NCBI RefSeq assembly: GCF_009730915.1
Contig: NC_052475.1
Coordinates: 26,163,016 to 26,227,015 of the forward strand
From: Dioscorea cayenensis subsp. rotundata
Lineage: Eukaryota > Streptophyta > Magnoliopsida > Dioscoreales > Dioscoreaceae
Direction of reading: 5' to 3'
DNA length: 64,000 nt
In this document: piece after piece, positions 40,160-50,500 of the stretch
Layout of the letters: every line of letters starts with the position of its first letter
How positions within the stretch are numbered: position 1 is the stretch's first letter
Notes under the pieces: generated by a model
Database searches by the model: none
What the model was told of the DNA's origin: nothing
The model's input: the letters and a program-made list of their open reading frames with translations, nothing else
Program-made: the position numbers and the translations under genes

Positions 40160-41490
40160 TTCATGGGAGGCTACGCGCGGCGGTTGACTTGGTTGTTGGA
40201 GCGTGTGACTGCCTGCCGTTAGATATGGCGGGAGATATGGTCACGGGTTTATCACGTGCCTTTGTTTTGGCTCGCGAGATAACAAATAAAAAAATTGACC
40301 ATCTTACACTCGCTCATAAATCGTGATCATCAAAACAAATATAAAGATATATTATTAATTGAAAATAAATTATAAGAAGTATTTTTTATCTGCTCTCATG
40401 AAACCTCATCAAGATGCAAGAATTAAACTCAAAGGCTTACAACTAGTGATATTGGCTTTGTTACAAAAAAATATATAAGAGATTTAGAGTTCAAGTCTTA
40501 CTGAACATTGTGATGATAATATGTTTTTGATTGTAAATATAAATTTATGATCCAAACTTCATGTTTTTTGGTGAGGATGTATAAATTGAATAATCAATAA
40601 TCAATTCTTGCCCAGTGCTTATGCTTTGAAACATATAATTTTTATTGTTTTCATTAAAAAAAAAAAAAGAAAAGAATGTGAGAATTAATGAAGGCCAGAG
40701 AATATGATATATACGCACACATATTTATGGATATATATAAAGATGTGAATAAATATGTAGATAAATACGTAGACATAAGTAAATGATTTTTTATATTTTA
40801 AATCTTATGATTTAACTCTTGTCCACCAACAGCATACATTTGATACACTTGATTGTAAATTAGAGTGCGTGTGTGTATGACTGGTACATTACATTATATA
40901 ATGTCTAAATTTAATTGGTAAAATTGAAGGAGTTAAATAACATTTCATAATTTGCTGTTGACTCGCCATCCATAGACTTGCAGTCTCCACCCACCACTTC
41001 ATATTCCGTCACTCCCTAACTTCATCTCGAGTGAACCTCCCATCCTACACATGATATCCTCCCAAACACCAATTCCAAAATCTCTAGTGAACAACTTCTA
41101 ATGCGCACGGTGAGTGGGAGACCTACAATTCCAAAAGACTAGTTTAATAAAGTGGGGATGTCCTCACATATGTGTCCATAGACTCGTACTCAATTAGGTG
41201 ATATGGGATAAAACAGGATTTATAATATTGCTCCTCCGATCACCCGATGTTCTCATCGGGTCACGTTTAACTTAGTGATATTTTACTCATCAGTGCTTTA
41301 CTCAGAACACTTTACTTAAGATTTACTTCTAGTCAAAACTCTCTCTGATCAGTCTTTTTATTAGTTAAAATTTTTTTTTAATCAGCTCTTCATCCAGTCC
41401 CACACCACTTGCTCTCAATGAAAGTACCAAAATAATGTGTATCAAGATCACGGTTAAAAGAAAGTTGAAGAAGATAAAGAAGAGAGATGA
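40160..41490. other. Intergenic region between the two UGT genes, left part
   Basis: AT-rich DNA upstream of UGT copy 1. A short moderately GC-rich segment at 40970-41110 contains ACTCCCTAACTTCATC and ATCTCTAGTGAACAAC strings reminiscent of UGT 3' coding sequence read on the same strand (compare 38800-38890). It may be a scrap of a third UGT copy, but it is too short and diverged to call a pseudogene. Confidence 0.35.
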
Positions 41491-41492
41491 AG

Positions 41493-41750
41493 AAAAAGAG
41501 AGATTTGAGGAAGAAGAGCGGGGCGAACCCACTAGAGACCCCAGGGGCGTGCACAAGCCTCAGTGGAACAAGTGGGGACGGGGCCGCGCTCACGTGGGCG
41601 CTGGAACCACCCGTACACAATCACTATTCACAACTTCCAGAAATGTGCCCTCAGCCGAGAATCGAACTTTTACCACTCGGTGAGAGCTCTATCGGCGACC
41701 CATGTACCAATAGACCCGAAGATCATTGGCAAAAAAAGAGAGATTTGAGG
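41493..41750 (-). mobile_element. tRNA-derived SINE with 18-bp target-site duplication
   Basis: The body at 41511-41732 (222 bp) is flanked by a perfect 18-bp direct repeat, AAAAAGAGAGATTTGAGG, at 41493-41510 and 41733-41750. On the minus strand the body begins with a polymerase III-type promoter: an A-box-like GAGCTCTCACCGAGTGG (41673-41689) and a B box GTTCGATTCTCGG (41655-41667). This is the layout of plant tRNA-derived SINEs. The intact flanking repeats point to a fairly recent insertion. Confidence 0.82.
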
Positions 41751-42246
41751 GAGATAGAGCAGGAGAAAGAACATTGAAAAACAATGAGAGCGTAATTATT
41801 GTTCTTGCTCTCCACTAAAGTAAAAGATATTAAACTCCTAACTACCCATTAAACCATATTTTATAATAGTTATTACTATAAAATTATACCTATAATAATT
41901 TTATTCATTTTTTAACTATTTATATTATATATTTTATGAAATCATATTTATTTAAATATAAAAATAATTTTAAAAAATAATGAGGCCCACAGATTGAACC
42001 ATCAATGGCCACTGAGCGTTATTTAGCGGGCTCTCATTGAGCGCATACCAAAGTGCCATTAGAGATACTCGTAACATAAATTTAATTTAATACAAACAAA
42101 GCTATTTGTGGAAATTTGATTTTCAAGTCAACATCACAATTTAAGTAATCAACCATGCGTGTGTCAATATTAAGTAACAAGCCAAGTGGTGTAAATCTGA
42201 AAAAGGAAAACAATGCAATGCAATGCAATGCAATATTATTCAGTTG

Positions 42247-42553
42247 AAAAACTAAGGTATATTACTTGATTTGGTTTTTTTACTTTTTCTCTTTTTCTAC
42301 TCATAAATGCTCTTAAGTAGTCTTTCTACTCTTAAAAATGGTTCTACTTAGTCCATTCTACTCTAAAATAGGCTAATTATTGACTGTATTTTTCAAGAAT
42401 AGAGGGACTAGATGAGAAAAAATTAAGGGTAGAGAAACTAAATTGAGTCATTTTCAAGAGTAGAGAGATTAGTGAGGTACAATTTTGAGTAGAGGGACTA
42501 AAAAAAAGAGAAAAAAATAGAAGTACTAATTTGGATATTATACCAAAAACTAA
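42247..42553. mobile_element. MULE-type MITE with perfect 9-bp TSD
   Basis: The element at 42256-42544 (289 bp) is flanked by AAAAACTAA at 42247-42255 and 42545-42553. The ends start GGTATA on both strands, and the arms continue as an imperfect inverted repeat built on TTTTTCTCTTTTT and TAGTC..CTCTACTC motifs, so most of the element could fold on itself. A 9-bp duplication is characteristic of Mutator-like elements. No coding sequence is present. Confidence 0.8.
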
Positions 42554-43118
42554 ACATGGACCCTCTTATATTAGGGACCATACAAAGTAACTATATATTA
42601 GGGACCATGTGACACATCACTATTAAAGGACCCCTATATTAGGGGCCCTACAAAGTAATTATATATATATTTAATACAAACAGTAAAATTTGTCCAAGTT
42701 GATCGTCAAGTCAACATCACAATGACAGGTACAGTGGTGTAAATCTGGTTTTTTTTTAAATATTAAAAAATAATATTTACTAAATGACACATGTTTGAGA
42801 TTTTATATCAGAATACGTATGTTGGTGTGGAAAACAAAAAAAACTTTCCCCATTTTCAATATTTTTTTATTTTTTTTATTTTAAAATATAGAAAATGAGA
42901 GAGCTTCTCCCGTTTTTATTTTTTAATTAAAAAATTTTGAAAATTGGAGAAATTCTCTCGTTTTCAAAATTTTGTAAATTTTTTAATAAAAAAATAAATC
43001 TTTTTTTTAATTTAAAAAAAAACTCAAAAGGTTTGCATAGAACTTCTGTTTAGTTTTAATTTTTTTTTTATATAATTAATTTTTTAATTAAAAAATAATT
43101 ATTGATATATATATATAT

Positions 43119-43480
43119 GGGTAAACATCATCTGCGGACGTTCATAGGTGAGCACAGTAACCTTAATTACGCTACAGTGAGACGAAATTTTGGTTTAGGG
43201 GTGGGTTGATTAGTTCAGTTTGGGTTTAATTTTTGGGTTTGGGTTCCTGTAGATCTAGTATAAACAGGGTTGAATGGTTGAGATTGTTTCAGTTACTGTG
43301 CTGAGATTGATTGAATGGTTTAGATTAAAATACTGTGCATCCCACTTTTTACTGTGCTTATGAATAGTGCAGAGAGATACTGTTGATATAATAGTGCTGA
43401 ACCGTTGGATTAAAATCGAACGGTTGATACGAACGTTCGTAGATTTCAAATCTACGAACGTCCGCAGATGATGCAACCTC
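43119..43480. mobile_element. MITE-like element nested in the fold-back arm
   Basis: A 362-bp unit whose ends are inverted copies. CATCATCTGCGGACGTTC (43127-43144) matches the reverse complement of the sequence ending ATGATGCAACCTC at 43480. Near the right end AACGTTCGTAGATTT is itself followed by its inverse. It splits a TA run of the left arm, with TATATATAT on both sides, which the intact right arm shows as one continuous run. This proves it inserted after the fold-back element formed. Confidence 0.8.
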
Positions 43481-43496
43481 TATATATATTAACGTT

Positions 43497-44420
43497 TTAT
43501 TTCTAAGTACTGACTGATGTATGTTTGACTGTCCTATTTTGTCTTAATCACTGAGTAGTGCAGGTTTGACCAGTATACTTTGTACTGACTGATGCAGGTT
43601 TGACTGTTCTACTTTGTCCCAATCACTGAGTGGTGCAGGTTTGACCGGCATATTTTGTGCTGACTAGTGTAGGTTTGACTTTCCTACTTTGTACTAATCA
43701 CTGAATGGTGCAAGTTAGATCGGCGTACATTGTGCTAATCACTTACCGGTGCAGCTTTAATTGATCTACTTTGTAGTAATTATTGACTGATGCAGGATTG
43801 ACTGTTCTACTTTATCCTAATTAATTACCGATGCAAGTTTGACTTGTTCTAATTACTGACTGCTGGAGGTTTGACTGACCTACTTTGTACTAATTACTGA
43901 CTAGTGCAAGTTTGACCGACCTACTTTGTGCTAAGTACTGACCGGTGCAGGTTGACCGTCTTACTTTGTGTTAATTATTGACTGGTGCAGGTTTGACCGA
44001 CATACTTTGTTTAAATTACTGACATGTGCAAGTTTAATTGTCCTACTTTGTGCTAATTACTGATTAGTGCAGGTTTGACCGACGTACTTTGTGCTAATCA
44101 TTAACCGATGCAGGTTTGACCGTACTATTTTGTCCTAATTAATTACCGATACAAGTTTGATTAAACTTCTTTGTACCAATTACTGACTGGTACAGTTTAA
44201 CTAACCTACTTTGTGCTAAGTACTGACCGGTACACTTTTTATTGTTCTACTTTGTGGTAATTATTAACCAGTGCAGATTTGACAGTCCTACTTTATGCTA
44301 ATTACTAATAGTGTAGGTGTGACCGTCCTACTTTGTACTAAATGCTTATTGTTGTAAATTTAACCATCATATTTTGTACTAATTAATTATCTGTGTAACT
44401 TTAGCCATTTTATTTCTAAT
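43497..44420. repeat. ~40-bp minisatellite, about 22 copies
   Basis: The monomer is approximately GGTTTGACCGACCTACTTTG followed by TGCTAATTACTGACTGGTGCA, repeated head to tail with drift of 10-30% and occasional short units. It fills the whole core between the inverted arms of the fold-back element. No open reading frame persists through the repeats. Confidence 0.85.
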
Positions 44421-44959
44421 ATTTTCCGTGATTAGTAATTTTTTTAAAAATTAAAACGTTAATATATATATATATATATCAACAATTATTTTTTAATTAA
44501 AAAATTAATTATATAATAAGAAATTTTTTAAAACTAAAGCAGCTAGCAGCTGCATGCAACTTTTGAGTTTTTTTTTAATTAAAAAAAAGGAAAAATTGGA
44601 GTTAAAAAATTTTATAATTTTTTTAATTAAAAAAATAAAAAGGGGAGAAATTCTCCCATTTTCTATATTTTAAAATATGAAAAAAATTTCTCGTTTTCCA
44701 CCGACATGTGTATTTTTGCTAAATAACCCAAACATGCTTGATTTAATTAAATATATTTTTTTAATATTAAAAAAAAAAAAGCCGGGAAGAAAAACAATGC
44801 AATGCAATGCAATATTATTCAGTTGGAATAACCAAACACGGATCAAACTCACAGAAAAAAAAAAATGAACAGAAGAGAACAAACCAGATGAAAGATTTGA
44901 GGAATAAATTAATACACATCAACAACAGATCGAGGGAGTTCCGCATGCATAAACCCTAG

Positions 44960-46360
44960 CTAATTGTTAACCCCAGGAACTAATAATTCCCTCAACTTCT
45001 TGACGAAGTTCACCATGAACATCCCCTGTACCTCCTTATTCATCAAGAACTCCTTCAACTTCCTTTCCTTCTCCCTCGCATGCATCTCATTTCCCATCAT
45101 TATCATCTTGTTCACTGCATCTCTAACTCCCTCTTTGGTAAACGTCCCGTTTTCCTCATCCCTCTCCACCACCACACCCACACCAAGATCTCCGGCGAAT
45201 AAGGACGCATTCAAGAACTGATCCCCACGTTGGGGCAACATCACCAATCTGCATCCATAAACAATCCCCTCCAGCAACGAGCTGAACCCTGCATGAGTGA
45301 CAAACAACCCAACTTTCCGGTGGCGTAGTAACTGCTGTTGCCGCACCCACCCGGTGTGCACTATCCCCCTCCCTTTCACTCTCTCCGCAAACCCTTCCGG
45401 CAACTTCTTCTTCAACGTTTGCTCATCATGACCACCACTTTTTGTAAAGTTGAGTACAACTATGAATGGTAACCCGGTCATTTCCAGACCGAGAAGTAGT
45501 TGTTTGATACTATAATCATCGAGGAAGGCCTCACTCCCAAAGGAGCAGAGAATGACAGAAGAGTCCTCTGGGAACCTCTCTAGCCACTCCTCCCAGTGAC
45601 TCTCTAGATCGCCTATTGCCGGCTCCGGTACGGCGGGGAAGGTGAGTATAGGCTTCTTAAACTCAGATTCCAAGTAGTTTATATAAGGACTTTCCATTTC
45701 CATGCAAGATTTTATGATGATCGCGTCGCTGGCGTCTATGCAGCTCACCACGCGATCGTACACGCATGGCATGCCATCGAAGCTCTTGAATATGTAGGCG
45801 AAGTCGTTGGCCTGGTACTTCGGTACTGAGGAGAGGGAGGAAGTTGCCGGGAAGCCGGGTGGCGGCTTTGACGTATCGCCGGAGCATGATCGACGAGAGG
45901 GAACCACAAGGTACGCGTTCGTGAAGGAGCTGAAGATGGAGAAGAAGATAGGTTTGACGCCTAGTGGTCGCGCGATGGAGGGAACCCACTGGTGGTTGAA
46001 CTCGTAGATGATGGCGTGGGGACGGAGGAGAGTGAGCAGCTCGGTCACTTGGGGTTGAGTGAGGTCCACGGCGCGCTTGAGTAGCTCGGCCATGGCCAGG
46101 GTTGCGTCAGCAGTGGTCTCGATTCCAGGAGGAAGGCCATCGACGTGGGGAAGCTGAATGGAGTGGACGGAAACGGCGGGGGAGTCAGAGAGGAGGTGGG
46201 TGATGCGATGAAGTGTGCCGGTGGTGGTGATGAAGGTGATGCGTATGCCGGGATGGGCGGAGAGCTTGCGCGCGAGCTGGATGAAGGGATTAATATGACC
46301 GAAGGCGAGAAACGGATACATGACGAGGTGGAGCTCGGCGTCCGTTTCAAGAGGAGGCAT
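44960..46360 (-). CDS. Family-1 UDP-glycosyltransferase, group A (UGT79/91-like), copy 2
   Basis: Intronless tandem paralogue of UGT copy 1, 466 residues. I start it at MPPLETDAELHLVMY because the ATG there sits in the same leader (TTCGACAAAATGCC) as copy 1. The longer in-frame ATG at 46465 lies upstream of the TATA run, which would otherwise be translated as an IYIYI stretch. LAFGHINPF carries the catalytic His at residue 22. The PSPG box runs WVRQQQLLRHRKVGLF, VTHAGFSSLLEG, then LPQRGDQFLN. The usual HCGWNS is HAGFSS, so Cys is replaced by Ala and Trp by Phe. The two proteins share long blocks (for example DGMPCVYDRVVSC). The acceptor and sugar donor cannot be assigned. Confidence 0.94.
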   Translation of the reverse strand: MPPLETDAELHLVMYPFLAFGHINPFIQLARKLSAHPGIRITFITTTGTLHRITHLLSDSPAVSVHSIQLPHVDGLPPGIETTADATLAMAELLKRAVDLTQPQVTELLTLLRPHAIIYEFNHQWVPSIARPLGVKPIFFSIFSSFTNAYLVVPSRRSCSGDTSKPPPGFPATSSLSSVPKYQANDFAYIFKSFDGMPCVYDRVVSCIDASDAIIIKSCMEMESPYINYLESEFKKPILTFPAVPEPAIGDLESHWEEWLERFPEDSSVILCSFGSEAFLDDYSIKQLLLGLEMTGLPFIVVLNFTKSGGHDEQTLKKKLPEGFAERVKGRGIVHTGWVRQQQLLRHRKVGLFVTHAGFSSLLEGIVYGCRLVMLPQRGDQFLNASLFAGDLGVGVVVERDEENGTFTKEGVRDAVNKMIMMGNEMHAREKERKLKEFLMNKEVQGMFMVNFVKKLRELLVPGVNN

Positions 46361-46429
46361 TTTGTCGAACACCTTGCGACGACTTGGTGGGATGGGATCT
46401 CTACTGGTCGAACATCTTGTGTTGTTGGC

Positions 46430-46445
46430 TATATATATATATATA
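46430..46445 (-). promoter_or_regulatory. TATA region of UGT copy 2
   Basis: A (TA)n run about 75 bp before the chosen ATG, equivalent in position to the TATA box of copy 1, preceded on the minus strand by a (GT)n run. Confidence 0.55.
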
Positions 46446-46499
46446 CACACACACAATGTACACATTATGACCGTTGGATCATAAATATGGTGGGATAGG

Positions 46500-47190
46500 T
46501 GATGACCTGGCCATTCCGTGAGTAGGTAGGACTAGTGGTACTAGAGAGAGCTCATATTGCCTTTTCCATTATCATTTCAGATTGTGAAAGAAGGACAGCA
46601 TCAGAGAATTTCTCTGGTTCTGAAATTAGAAAATATGATCTGTGGTGCAGTTAAGTTATGAGTAAACATGATTGACAACGGATTTTTAATTTTGGGGGAC
46701 AATGAAATGAACGAGTGGGGTTGATAACATTCATTTGCAATATAAATTTTATATGGAACCTCAACTTATGATTTGATTTAAGAAAAAAAAATACATTTAT
46801 TTAGCATCAGTAAATGACATATATATATATATATATAATATAACAGATAATGTGAACATAATCTAATGTATGACCTGTTATGGTGGAAGATCACCCGCTC
46901 ATCTCAATTAGCAGAAAATGGAATAAATGGTAAAGAGCACTGAGGTTTAACCAGCACCACATTCCAAGAACCCTAGCGAATCAACTTGATAATGAAGTTT
47001 CCACCAAATCAACTTGATCTGCAAAGTGCTATCAGCCAAGTGCGCTATTGGAAACCCTAGCGAATAAGAAAGGTATGAATAAATTATAGCAGCCTAAAAG
47101 CCTTTTTTAACTTCTTCCCCTCCCCTCTATAGTACATCTCTTTTTTTTATGAGAAAAATTTACATGGAATAAATCAAAATTGTTGGTAAT
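46500..47190. other. Intergenic spacer
   Basis: No gene. A (TA)n run is near 46820-46838. ACCCTAGCGAAT occurs twice, near 46970 and 47054, together with ATCAACTTGAT repeats. Confidence 0.4.
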
Positions 47191-47542
47191 GAAGCTAGAA
47201 CAGTCTCTGCTCCCAATGACAACATGAGAACCGTCTTTCCCTGACGAGGACTCCGGACAATGGACTAGTTACTTGTCTCTTACAGGCAAAGGTGACCATG
47301 CTGCTGATTGTGTGCAGATGCACTGGGAGCTTGCGTAGTGCTGTAACTCGATTGCGCATTCGTATGGATCCAGGGCAAAGGTCATGCACACACATCACTT
47401 CGCCACAATGATAAGTCTGAGCTCACACTTGAAAGAGCAGTCATGCAGTAATGATAGAACGCAGCCTGAAAAAATAGCTGCTCCTATACCATGACCAAGA
47501 GACTTGGTAATTAGAATGGTGATGTAAACAATTCCCCGTTAA

Positions 47543-50500
47543 TTAGTATGGAATCACATATGGCAGAGCAAAAACATCCGCAGAATCAATGTGCATTGCC
47601 TGTGCCCACACTTGAGGTATTCCTTCGGCCTTGAGCTTTACTGGTTTTTTTTGCAGGCAGTTCTCCGTGCTGAATAGCCATGACTGGTCATCATTTTCAG
47701 AAAATTCCTCCATTTTGGGGACAGAATATACTTGGCTGAGATATCTGCAATCGCGATGGGGTGGCTTTATGGAGATTTCACCCTTCCCACCAGTTTGCAC
47801 AGCAGCCGAAGGTTTCATATGGATTGAAGGTGTATGAGCTCCTGCGATACCATTCTCCTTGTGGATTTTGTTACCTGGAGGTTCTGCTGCTTTGACACTA
47901 TTTGAGGTCTCAAGCCTGATCAAAGGATTAGGTGATGGCATATGACATGGTTCCAATGTCCTTCCATTCTGTAAAGTTGGATGAAGGGAAGGTGTTGCCT
48001 TCAGAAGTTTATTTGGTCGCACATCATTTTCTGTGGGCACATGTGCAATGGAGAATCAAAAGATGAAGAGTCTCCAATCTATAACAAGGGAAGAACAAGT
48101 TTCACAGAGATTATTGATAACAAATGCACATATAAAACACTCACCGTGCAATATACCATTTATTTCAAAGTCCTTCCTCTTCTTGGTACTTTCATCAACA
48201 TGAGTACTCTTTTCACTGTCTGTGCGATAATCATTGAGCTTGATACTTGAACTGTCTACCAGACCCTTTTTACTGGAATCCTTTATAATCTCTCGAGCTT
48301 TCTCCCTCTGTTCACCTTTCTGCCTCATTTTATCCTTTTCCCTTTTCTTATTTGTATCTTTGTCTTTATGCTTGCTTTTGTTTCTTTTCTCTTCTCGATC
48401 TTTATCCCTGTGTCCATCAGCTTCTTGGTCTTTAGCCTTATCCTTTGCTCCAGTCCTCTTCTCTGCACCTGTTTCCACCCGTTTACCCAACCCACTGTTC
48501 CTTCTTTCTTCCTTACCAGCAAGATTTGGAACGATTTTGCTTCCAGTAGCTCTCTCCTTTTCAAGAGCCATTGAAGCGCCAACACTCCCAAATCTTTTGT
48601 CCGTATCTTTTTCGACCACCTTGTCCATTCCATCGTTTCTTCTTTCTTCTGTACCAATATGGTTTGCGACCATTTTATTCCCTGTTCCTCTTTCTTTATC
48701 TGCTGCCATTGCAGTACCCTTGCTCTCATTCCTTTTCTGACCTGCGCCAGTAGCCATCGTCTCTGTTCTTTTTTGCAAAGAACTACTAATTGCACTTCCA
48801 GAATCAATGGCCTCACTTCTTTGACTTGAATCATTGATTGCAGTTCTAGCATCGGCATTCTCAATACCTTTTTCGAGTGATCCACAAATTGCAGTGATGG
48901 AGTTTGTGCCCCCAATTCTTCTTTTATCCAAACTGCTAATTCTAGAGCCAGCGCCAGCACTTTCAGTTCGTTTCTGAAGAGAATTAGTACTCGAAGTTCC
49001 AGCATCCTTGATTTCAATTTCTTTAGGAATTGAACATGCCTCATTTCTCTTTTGAATTGGAGCAGTGGCTGCAGTTCCAGTACCCACACACTCACTTCTT
49101 CTTTGGACTGGACTGCCAAATGGCATTCCGCTTCCCATGATCTCATTTCTTTTTTGAAGCAAACCACTAGAGTTTTCAACCACCCTATTTGCCACCCCTT
49201 TCTCTTCATTTCTGATTCTCCTGCCAAATTCTTCTGCATATTTAGAATCTTTAACATCACCAGCCTTCTGACTGCTACCACCAACTTTCTCTCCATTCTG
49301 AGGCACCGCATGTGCCTCATTTCTTACCTCATTTGATGTCCTGCTTTTGTCTTTATCTTTGTCCTTGTCCTTTTTCTTATCTTTGTGCTTTTCTTTGCGA
49401 TCTTTTTTCTCTTTGCGTTTATCTTTGCTTTTATCCTTATCCTTTTTGTCTTTGCCTTCTCTCCTTTCTTTGTCCTTCCTCTCTTTCTTATGCTTCTTCT
49501 CTTTGGGCTTCTCCTGAAAAAATCAATGCGAAGTCTAAGGTCATTGGACAAATTAGTCAAAAAGCTAGAAGAAAACAGAAGGTCACTTCAGTATATAAAT
49601 GAGTTTATAAAACATGACAGCATCAATCTAACATCATAAAGTAAGACTAGCTAGAACTTCCAGGAAAGATATAACCATCATCCCACAGCTCAGTTGAGGA
49701 TGACAGAGAGAATAAAAGGAAATCGAGATACTAGACACAAGATTAAGTCAATACATTCTAAAAGGCCCTATAATGACGTCAATAAAAGGATTCCAGTGCT
49801 ACTAAAAAGCCAGAAGCATCAGGATGAGAAGAAACAGCCACTAATGACAGATGAGTACATTATGTCAAGTACAGAATATCAATGTAAACAAGATTTAAGT
49901 CTGGCCATTTCATTGAGGATAGTGTCTTGCATCGAAGTCCTAAAGTATGGTAACTACAAATAAAAGGATAGAATTTAGTCAACAAAACAAAGACCAGCTT
50001 ACATTTAAGCTTCTTGAGTTAACAGAAAACCTAAATAGGAATTATGCTATCATTACTAAATAACTGGGGCAAACAAATGCTACTGAGGGTTAACATAACA
50101 AGTTAGCCTTAATCATATGAAAGGCACACAGTAAGCATAAAACTGAGCTTACTACAAATTTCATCTAAAGATTAGCATCATTTAAAGCTCAGTAACCGAA
50201 GGAAATGCTGAAATTCTCCAAAGAAGAAAAGGCAAATATAAAACCTAATCAATGCAAATGAAGTCATGGACATATTCGAGAAATTAAGTCAAACAATAAG
50301 TTAAAACAACCAAAGAACAAGGACCAGGAATAACATTACATCTACTGATTCCTTAAAAGACATTTAATATTTGTCTCCATGACTCAACCACTAACAATGG
50401 CACACATCCACTCCATTGCTAATCTTCAACTTACAAGAAGTGAATGGCACAATTTTATAACCATTCTGTTAGTCAGTTGATTTCAAGAATTTAGCAAGAA

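Larger units (their letters stand above)
42750..44781. mobile_element. Fold-back element with ~350-bp inverted arms and minisatellite core
   Basis: Left arm about 42750-43118 (continuing at 43481-43496) and right arm about 44440-44781 are inverted copies. Shared strings read left and in reverse right include AAAATATAGAAAATG, TTTTTAATTAAAAAATAATT, ACTCAAAAG, TATATAATTAATTTTTTAAT and ATATTAACGTTTT. The core is a ~40-bp tandem array. A separate inverted-repeat element (43119-43480) is inserted in the left arm. The flanks AATCTGG and AAGCCGG might be a worn target duplication. No transposase is encoded, so it would be non-autonomous. Mutator-like ancestry is possible but not shown. Confidence 0.75.
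42090..44875. repeat. Local direct duplication interrupted by later insertions
   Basis: The same ordered landmarks occur twice: TTTAATACAAAC then GTCAAGTCAACATCACAAT then GGTGTAAATCTG at about 42090-42200 and again at 42674-42749, followed by AATGCAATGCAATATTATTCAGTTG at about 42212-42245 and 44798-44825. After removal of a MITE from the first copy and a 2-kb fold-back element from the second, the two halves line up. The offset between copies is about 570 bp. Confidence 0.75.

Noticed and set aside
46361-46465. Longer N terminus for UGT copy 2 (start at 46465)
   Set aside because: The extra 35 codons translate the TATA and GT repeats of the promoter and are absent from copy 1, which starts at the equivalent of 46360.
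47195-47398. Open frame on the minus strand after the myb-like X stop codon
   Set aside because: No recognisable motif and its position fits the 3' UTR of the myb-like X gene.
48234-49602. Long plus-strand frames rich in Leu/Phe/Ser opposite the myb-like X exon
   Set aside because: Mirror image of Lys/Glu-rich codons; they look like membrane proteins only by base composition.
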